From: Agromyces sp.
GTDB taxonomy: Bacteria; Actinomycetota; Actinomycetes; Actinomycetales; Microbacteriaceae
NCBI GenBank assembly: GCA_031178025.1
Contig: JAPSJU010000003.1
Span: 1-29,095, forward strand
Direction: 5' to 3'
DNA: 29,095 nucleotides
The notes below the pieces were generated by a model, which worked only from the letters and a program-made list of their open reading frames with translations, was not told the origin of the DNA and searched no databases. Shown here piece by piece: positions 24,192 through 29,095 of the stretch. Both the position numbers and the translations under genes were made by a program. Numbering within the stretch: the stretch's first letter is position 1; each line of letters opens with the position of its first letter.

Positions 24192-27100
24192 CTGTCACCT
24201 CCAATATCCTGTTCCAGACGACGTCGCCGTCGGGGTCCAGCCCCTCGTCGACCGCGCTCTGGCGGGTGCGGAGCACCGCGGCGTAGTCCCGCGGCAGCAC
24301 CTTCGTGAATCGGTCGAACGCCGCGTCGCCCTCGGCGAGCAATCGGGCAGCGACGGCCGATTCGGTCGTCTCGAGGTGCTGCTCGAGGAGGTCGCGCACG
24401 ATCTCGCGGTCGGCGCTGCCCAAGGGCAGCAATTCGAGTTCACCGGAACTCAGCGACTCCCGGTTCACGCGCCCCTCGTGCAGCTCCAGGATGTACGCCG
24501 TGCCTCCGGACATTCCCGCGCCGAGGTTCCGGCCGGTCTCGCCCAGGATCAGGGCGAGCCCGCCCGTCATGTACTCGAGCGCGTGGTCGCCCACGCCCTC
24601 GACGACCGCCGTCGCCCCCGAGTTGCGCACGAGGAACCGCTCGCCCACGATGCCGCGGATGAACATGCTGCCTCGCGTGGCCCCGTAGCCGATCACGTTG
24701 CCGGCGATGACGTTGCGCTCGGCGACGAAGCCGCTGTCCCGTGGCGGCCGGACGATGATCTGGCCGCCCGACAGCCCCTTGCCGACGTAGTCGTTCGAGT
24801 CGCCTTCGAGTCGCAGCGTGATGCCGCTCGGGAGGAACGCGCCCAGCGACTGGCCGGCGGACCCGGTGAGCGTCACATTGATGGAGCCCGTGGGAAGCCC
24901 GTGCTCACCACGCCGCACGGTCACCTCGTGGCCCAGCATCGTGCCGACGGCGCGTTCGGTGTTGGTGATGGGCAGCTCGATGGTGATCGAGCCCCCCTCC
25001 TCGAGCACGATGGCGCTGCGACGGATGAGCTCGTTGTCGAAGTGCTCGCCGAGCTCGTGATCCTGCTGGCGGAGGTTGCGACGTGGCTCCGCGTCGGAGA
25101 AGTCGGGGCCCACGAGCACGGGAGAGAGGTCGAGGCCCGAGGCCTTCCAGTGCGAGACGGCACGATCCACGTCGAGGAGCTCGCGACGACCGATGACCTC
25201 GTCGAGCGAGCGGTAGCCGAGGGCGGCGAGGTACTCCCGCACCTCCTGCGCGATGAACTCGAAGAAGTTCACCACGAACTCGGGCTTGCCCGTGAAGCGC
25301 TTGCGAAGCTCGGGGTTCTGCGTCGCGACACCCACCGGGCACGTGTCGAGATGGCAGACGCGCATCATGACGCAGCCCTGCACGACGAGCGGCGCCGTGG
25401 CGAACCCGAACTCCTCCGCACCGAGCAGCGCTCCGATGATGACGTCGCGCCCGGTCTTCAGCTGCCCGTCGACCTGCACGACGACACGGTCGCGCATCCC
25501 GTTCAGCATGAGCGTCTGCTGGGTCTCGGCGAGGCCGAGCTCCCACGGGGTCCCCGCGTGCTTGAGCGAGTTCAACGGACTCGCACCGGTGCCGCCGTCG
25601 TGTCCCGAGACGAGGATCACGTCGGCGAGGGCCTTCGCGGTACCGGCGGCGACGGCGCCGATGCCGGACTGGCTCACGAGCTTGACATGCACGCGCGCCT
25701 TGGGGTTCGCTCGCTTCAGGTCGAAGATCAGCTGCTTCAGGTCCTCGATCGAGTAGATGTCGTGGTGCGGAGGCGGCGAGATCAGGCCGACACCGGCCGT
25801 GGCGTGACGGGTACGCGCCACCCACGGGTAGACCTTCGTCGGCGGCAGCTGCCCGCCCTCACCCGGCTTGGCGCCCTGCGCGAGCTTGATCTGGATGTCG
25901 TCGGCGTGGGTGAGGTACATGCTGGTCACGCCGAATCGGCCGGACGCCACCTGCTTGATGGCGCTGCGGCGCTCGGGGTCGAGCAGGCGGTCGAGGTCTT
26001 CTCCGCCCTCGCCGGTGTTCGACTTCGCGCCGAGGCGGTTCATCGCGATCGCCAGCGACTCGTGCGCTTCCTTCGAGATGGAGCCGTAGCTCATGGCGCC
26101 GGTCGAGAATCGCGTGACGATCGACTCGATGGACTCCACCTCGTCGATCGGCACGGGCGGCCGCGTCCCGGTGCGGAGCGCGAACATGCCACGGAGCGTC
26201 ATGAGCTCTTCGGCCTGCGAGTCCACGAGCGAGGTGTACTCGCGGAAGACGTCGTACCGGCGGTTCCGCGTCGAGTGCTGGAGCCGGAAGACCGTCTCGG
26301 GGTTGAACAGGTGCGGCGAGCCGTCACGACGCCACTGGTACTCGCCGCCCGTCGCCAGCCGCTCGTGGACGCGAACCGCCGCGTCCTCGGGATACGCCAC
26401 GCGATGGCGGTGCAGGTTCTCCGCGGCGACCACGTCGATGCCGACTCCGCCGAGCTTCGAGACGGTGCCCGTGAAGTACTCGTCGATGAACTCCTGCGAG
26501 AGCCCGACCGCCTCGAACGCCTGGGCGCCCGCGTACGACGAGATCGTCGAGATGCCCATCTTCGACATGATCTTCAGCACGCCCTTGCCGAGCGCCTTGA
26601 TCACGTTGTGCACGGCCTCCTCGGGCGTGACGCCGACGATGACCCCGGCGCGCACGAGGTCCTCGCACGTCTCCATGGCGAGGTACGGGTTGACCGCCGA
26701 CGCCCCGTAGCCCACGAGCAGTGCGACGTGGTGCACTTCGCGCACGTCGCCGGCTTCGACGACGAGGCCCACCTTCATGCGGTTCTCCGAGCGGATGAGG
26801 TGGTGGTGCACGGCCGAGAGCATGAGCAGCGACGGGATCGGCGCGAGGTCGCGGGTGGAATCCCGGTCGCTCAGCACGATGAAGGACGCGCCCTCCTCGA
26901 TCGCCTCATCGACCTCATCGCAGAGTTCGTCCAGGCGTGCGCGCATGGCCTGGGGGCCGTCGTCGACCCGGTAGAGGCCCTTCAGGGTCTTCGTCGTGCG
27001 GGATCCGACGCGCGGGTCGATGTGCACGATCTTCGCGAGCTCGTCATTGTCGATCACCGGGAAGTCGAGCGACACCTGGCGCGCGTGGTCGGGACCGGCG

Positions 27101-28761
27101 GTCAGGAGGTTCCGCTCCGGACCGAGCGACGAGCCGAGCGAGGTGACGACCGCCTCGCGGATCGAGTCGAGCGGCGGATTCGTCACCTGCGCGAACTGCT
27201 GCGTGAAGTAGTCGAAGAGCAGCCGCGGGCGCTCCGACAGCACAGCGACGGGGGTGTCGGAGCCCATGGCGCCGAGCGGTTCCTGACCGGTCTTCGCCAT
27301 CGGCGTGAGCAGGATCCGCACCTCCTCCTCGGTGTAGCCGAACGTGCGCTGACGACGGGTCACGGATGCGGGCGGGTGCACGATGTGCTCGCGCTCGGGA
27401 AGCTCGGAGAGGCGGATGCGTCCGCGCTCGAGCCAGTCGCCCCACGGCTCGGATGCCGCAAGCTCGGCCTTGATCTCGTCGTCCTCGATGAGACGACCGG
27501 CCTCGGTGTCGACGAGGAACATGCGCCCGGGCTGCAGGCGCCCCTTGCGCACGATCCGGCTCTGCTCGATGTCGAGCACGCCGATCTCGCTCGCGAGCAC
27601 GACGAGCCCGTCATCGGTGACGACGTAGCGCCCCGGGCGGAGCCCGTTGCGGTCGAGGGTGGCTCCGACGAGCGCGCCGTCGGTGAAGACGATCGCGGCC
27701 GGCCCGTCCCACGGCTCCATGAGCATCGAATGGTATTCGTAGAACGCGCGGCGAGCCGGGTCGATCTCGGTCTGGTTCTCCCACGCCTCGGGCACCATCA
27801 TCATGATGGCGTGCGGGAGGCTGCGTCCCGAGAGGGTCAGCAGCTCGACGACCTCGTCGAACGAGGCGGAGTCGCTGGCGCCGGGGGTGACGATCGGCAG
27901 GATCGGGTCGAGGTCGCCGAGCACCTCCGACTCGAGCTGGGACTGGCGCGCACGCATCCAGTTGCGGTTGCCCTGGATGGTGTTGATCTCGCCGTTGTGG
28001 GCGATCATGCGGAACGGCTGCGCGAGCGGCCACGACGGGAACGTGTTCGTGGAGTAGCGCGAGTGCACGAGCGCGAGCTTCGAGGCGAATCGCTCGTCGG
28101 AGAGGTCGGGGTAGAACGGCTCGAGCTGGAGCGTCGTGACCATGCCCTTGTAGACGAGCGTGCGGCAGGAGAGCGACGCGAAGTACAGCTCGAGCTCGCG
28201 CTCCGCGCGCTTGCGGAGACGGAACGCCAGCCGGTCGAGCGCGAGGCCCTCGAGCCGGGCGCCCTCGGAGTTCGTCGCCGAGGAGCGGACGAACACCTGC
28301 TGCACGACGGGCATGGCGGCACGGGCCAGGGACCCGAGTTCGTCCGGGCGCACCGGGACCTCGCGCCATCCGATGATCTCGAGGCCCTCGGATGCCGCGA
28401 GCTGGGCGAGACGACGCTTCACGCTGCTGCGCGACGTCGGGTCGACCGGCAGGAAGGCGTTGCCGACGGCGTACGAGCCGGCGTCCGGCAGTGGGAACGA
28501 CGCCACCGCGCGGAGGAACTCGTCGGGCACCTGCGTGATGATGCCCGCGCCGTCGCCGGTGCCGGCGTCGGATCCGACGGCACCGCGGTGCTCGAGGTGC
28601 CGCAGCGCATCGAGCGCCGCGGTGATGATGTCGTGGCCGGCGGTGCCCCGCAGCGTCGCGACCATCGCGAGGCCGCAGGCGTCTTTCTCGGCGGCGGGGT
28701 CGTACATGCCCTGGGCGTCGGGAACGAGACCGAACCTCGAGAAGGGTGGAGTGAGCGACAC
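24184..28761 (-). CDS. gltB: Glutamate synthase large subunit
   Basis: Hydrolyses glutamine and channels ammonia to 2-oxoglutarate, giving two glutamates. The 1525-residue protein carries a 28-residue propeptide before Cys29 (EKDACGLAMVA), the N-terminal nucleophile of the type 2 glutamine amidotransferase domain. A central domain and the FMN-binding synthase domain (SYGSISKEAHESLA, AQGAKPGEGGQLP, VSGHDGGTGASPL) follow. The 3Fe-4S cysteines are Cys1130, Cys1136 and Cys1141 (CVMMRVCHLDTC). The C-terminal GXGXG beta-helix includes GYGATRGSMFIRG and GAGMSGGTAYILE. The GTG at 28761 has GAGGA about 10 nt upstream. The 109 bp before it show no convincing promoter, so it may be read from the upstream gene. 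It overlaps gltD by 8 bp. Confidence 0.98.
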   Translation of the reverse strand: MSLTPPFSRFGLVPDAQGMYDPAAEKDACGLAMVATLRGTAGHDIITAALDALRHLEHRGAVGSDAGTGDGAGIITQVPDEFLRAVASFPLPDAGSYAVGNAFLPVDPTSRSSVKRRLAQLAASEGLEIIGWREVPVRPDELGSLARAAMPVVQQVFVRSSATNSEGARLEGLALDRLAFRLRKRAERELELYFASLSCRTLVYKGMVTTLQLEPFYPDLSDERFASKLALVHSRYSTNTFPSWPLAQPFRMIAHNGEINTIQGNRNWMRARQSQLESEVLGDLDPILPIVTPGASDSASFDEVVELLTLSGRSLPHAIMMMVPEAWENQTEIDPARRAFYEYHSMLMEPWDGPAAIVFTDGALVGATLDRNGLRPGRYVVTDDGLVVLASEIGVLDIEQSRIVRKGRLQPGRMFLVDTEAGRLIEDDEIKAELAASEPWGDWLERGRIRLSELPEREHIVHPPASVTRRQRTFGYTEEEVRILLTPMAKTGQEPLGAMGSDTPVAVLSERPRLLFDYFTQQFAQVTNPPLDSIREAVVTSLGSSLGPERNLLTAGPDHARQVSLDFPVIDNDELAKIVHIDPRVGSRTTKTLKGLYRVDDGPQAMRARLDELCDEVDEAIEEGASFIVLSDRDSTRDLAPIPSLLMLSAVHHHLIRSENRMKVGLVVEAGDVREVHHVALLVGYGASAVNPYLAMETCEDLVRAGVIVGVTPEEAVHNVIKALGKGVLKIMSKMGISTISSYAGAQAFEAVGLSQEFIDEYFTGTVSKLGGVGIDVVAAENLHRHRVAYPEDAAVRVHERLATGGEYQWRRDGSPHLFNPETVFRLQHSTRNRRYDVFREYTSLVDSQAEELMTLRGMFALRTGTRPPVPIDEVESIESIVTRFSTGAMSYGSISKEAHESLAIAMNRLGAKSNTGEGGEDLDRLLDPERRSAIKQVASGRFGVTSMYLTHADDIQIKLAQGAKPGEGGQLPPTKVYPWVARTRHATAGVGLISPPPHHDIYSIEDLKQLIFDLKRANPKARVHVKLVSQSGIGAVAAGTAKALADVILVSGHDGGTGASPLNSLKHAGTPWELGLAETQQTLMLNGMRDRVVVQVDGQLKTGRDVIIGALLGAEEFGFATAPLVVQGCVMMRVCHLDTCPVGVATQNPELRKRFTGKPEFVVNFFEFIAQEVREYLAALGYRSLDEVIGRRELLDVDRAVSHWKASGLDLSPVLVGPDFSDAEPRRNLRQQDHELGEHFDNELIRRSAIVLEEGGSITIELPITNTERAVGTMLGHEVTVRRGEHGLPTGSINVTLTGSAGQSLGAFLPSGITLRLEGDSNDYVGKGLSGGQIIVRPPRDSGFVAERNVIAGNVIGYGATRGSMFIRGIVGERFLVRNSGATAVVEGVGDHALEYMTGGLALILGETGRNLGAGMSGGTAYILELHEGRVNRESLSSGELELLPLGSADREIVRDLLEQHLETTESAVAARLLAEGDAAFDRFTKVLPRDYAAVLRTRQSAVDEGLDPDGDVVWNRILEVTGG

Positions 28762-28870
28762 GTGGAACCGTCCTCATCAACTAGTAGACAGCGGGGGACG
28801 TCGTCGGCCCATCGGAGGGATGTCACGACGCATGGTGCGGCGTCGCGTCGGAGAACGTAGGAGTGGGGCG

Positions 28871-29095
28871 CTACGGAGACGTAGGACGGCTCGAGCTTGT
28901 GGCTGCCGTTTCGCCCGCGAGATTCTCGCCCTCGACGCCATCGTCGAGAGAATCGGAGTCGGAGTCGGACCCGGATTCCTCCGAGTCTACCTCAGCATCG
29001 TCGCCCTTCCATTCACGGCCGGGAACGTACGGGCTCGGCTCGTCGCCGGTGTGGCGGCGCCGCTGCACGAGGAGGAGCACGATGCCGAGGATGAT
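28871..29095 (-). CDS. lgt: C-terminal tail of a membrane protein, probably Lgt (cut by window edge)
   Basis: Only the last 74 residues are in the window. They begin with a hydrophobic stretch IILGIVLLLVQ, the end of a membrane helix, followed by RRRH, which by the positive-inside rule places the rest in the cytoplasm. The tail includes PSPYVPGREWKGDD, then an acidic Ser-Asp stretch (SGSDSDSDS) and a Ser/Thr-rich end. In Microbacteriaceae the gene before gltB is commonly prolipoprotein diacylglyceryl transferase (Lgt), which ends in a transmembrane helix plus a variable cytoplasmic tail. The call rests on that synteny and topology; no Lgt catalytic motif is visible. It ends 109 bp before gltB. 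Confidence 0.55.
   Translation of the reverse strand: MILGIVLLLVQRRRHTGDEPSPYVPGREWKGDDAEVDSEESGSDSDSDSLDDGVEGENLAGETAATSSSRPTSP

Noticed and set aside
24115..28860. Plus-strand open frame of 1581 codons opposite gltB
   Set aside because: It mirrors gltB in a high-GC genome where antisense frames stay open by codon bias. It is rich in Arg, Glu, His and Val with no domain, and gltB is certain.
28762..28870. Promoter or riboswitch before gltB
   Set aside because: No TAnnnT with good spacing or paired -35, and no recognisable riboswitch core in 109 bp. The gene may be transcribed from upstream.

Overview
The window comes from a high-GC Gram-positive bacterium (Actinomycetota). Gene order and protein character fit the family Microbacteriaceae (Agromyces / Microbacterium / Leucobacter-like). 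This is inference from the ANTAR response regulator beside polA, the actinobacterial S1 tail, the coaE-uvrB-uvrA-uvrC-rapZ-whiA-gap-pgk-tpiA order, GTG starts at ten of the sixteen protein starts I could place, and an SOS box of actinobacterial type. It is a core chromosomal region. Every protein gene reads on the minus strand. The only plus-strand gene is a tRNA-Leu. I see no mobile element, CRISPR array, toxin-antitoxin pair, defence island or prophage, and no broken gene inside the window. The two end genes are cut by the window edges.

Layout in the direction of transcription (right to left): the C-terminal tail of a membrane protein, probably Lgt (28871-29095); gltB and gltD, the two glutamate synthase subunits, overlapping by 8 bp; pyk; the tRNA-Leu(CAA) facing the other way; pdtaR, an ANTAR antiterminator-type response regulator; polA; a DUF885 metallopeptidase-like gene and a TIGR01777 epimerase-like gene overlapping by 4 bp; rpsA with a structured leader; coaE; uvrB; uvrA; uvrC; rapZ; whiA; sodA; and the glycolytic run gap-pgk-tpiA, the last cut at position 1.

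The genes form functional blocks: nitrogen assimilation (gltBD), lower glycolysis (gap, pgk, tpiA, pyk), DNA repair and replication (uvrB, uvrA, uvrC, polA), translation (rpsA, tRNA-Leu), CoA synthesis (coaE), and regulators of growth and envelope (rapZ, whiA, pdtaR). The intergenic gaps, the longest 163 bp, contain no further genes.

The most interesting content is regulatory. Six genes (uvrA, uvrB, coaE, the DUF885 gene, polA, pdtaR) have a TAnnnT -10 hexamer exactly 6 or 7 nt before the start codon and little or no Shine-Dalgarno sequence, which predicts leaderless mRNAs. The identical hexamer TAGGCT serves three of them and also lies before rapZ. A LexA-type box sits upstream of uvrA, a perfect 10-bp inverted repeat lies in the predicted rpsA leader, and the pdtaR and tRNA-Leu promoters overlap head to head. 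The yvcK gene usually found between rapZ and whiA is absent. No wholly new multi-gene system is evident.
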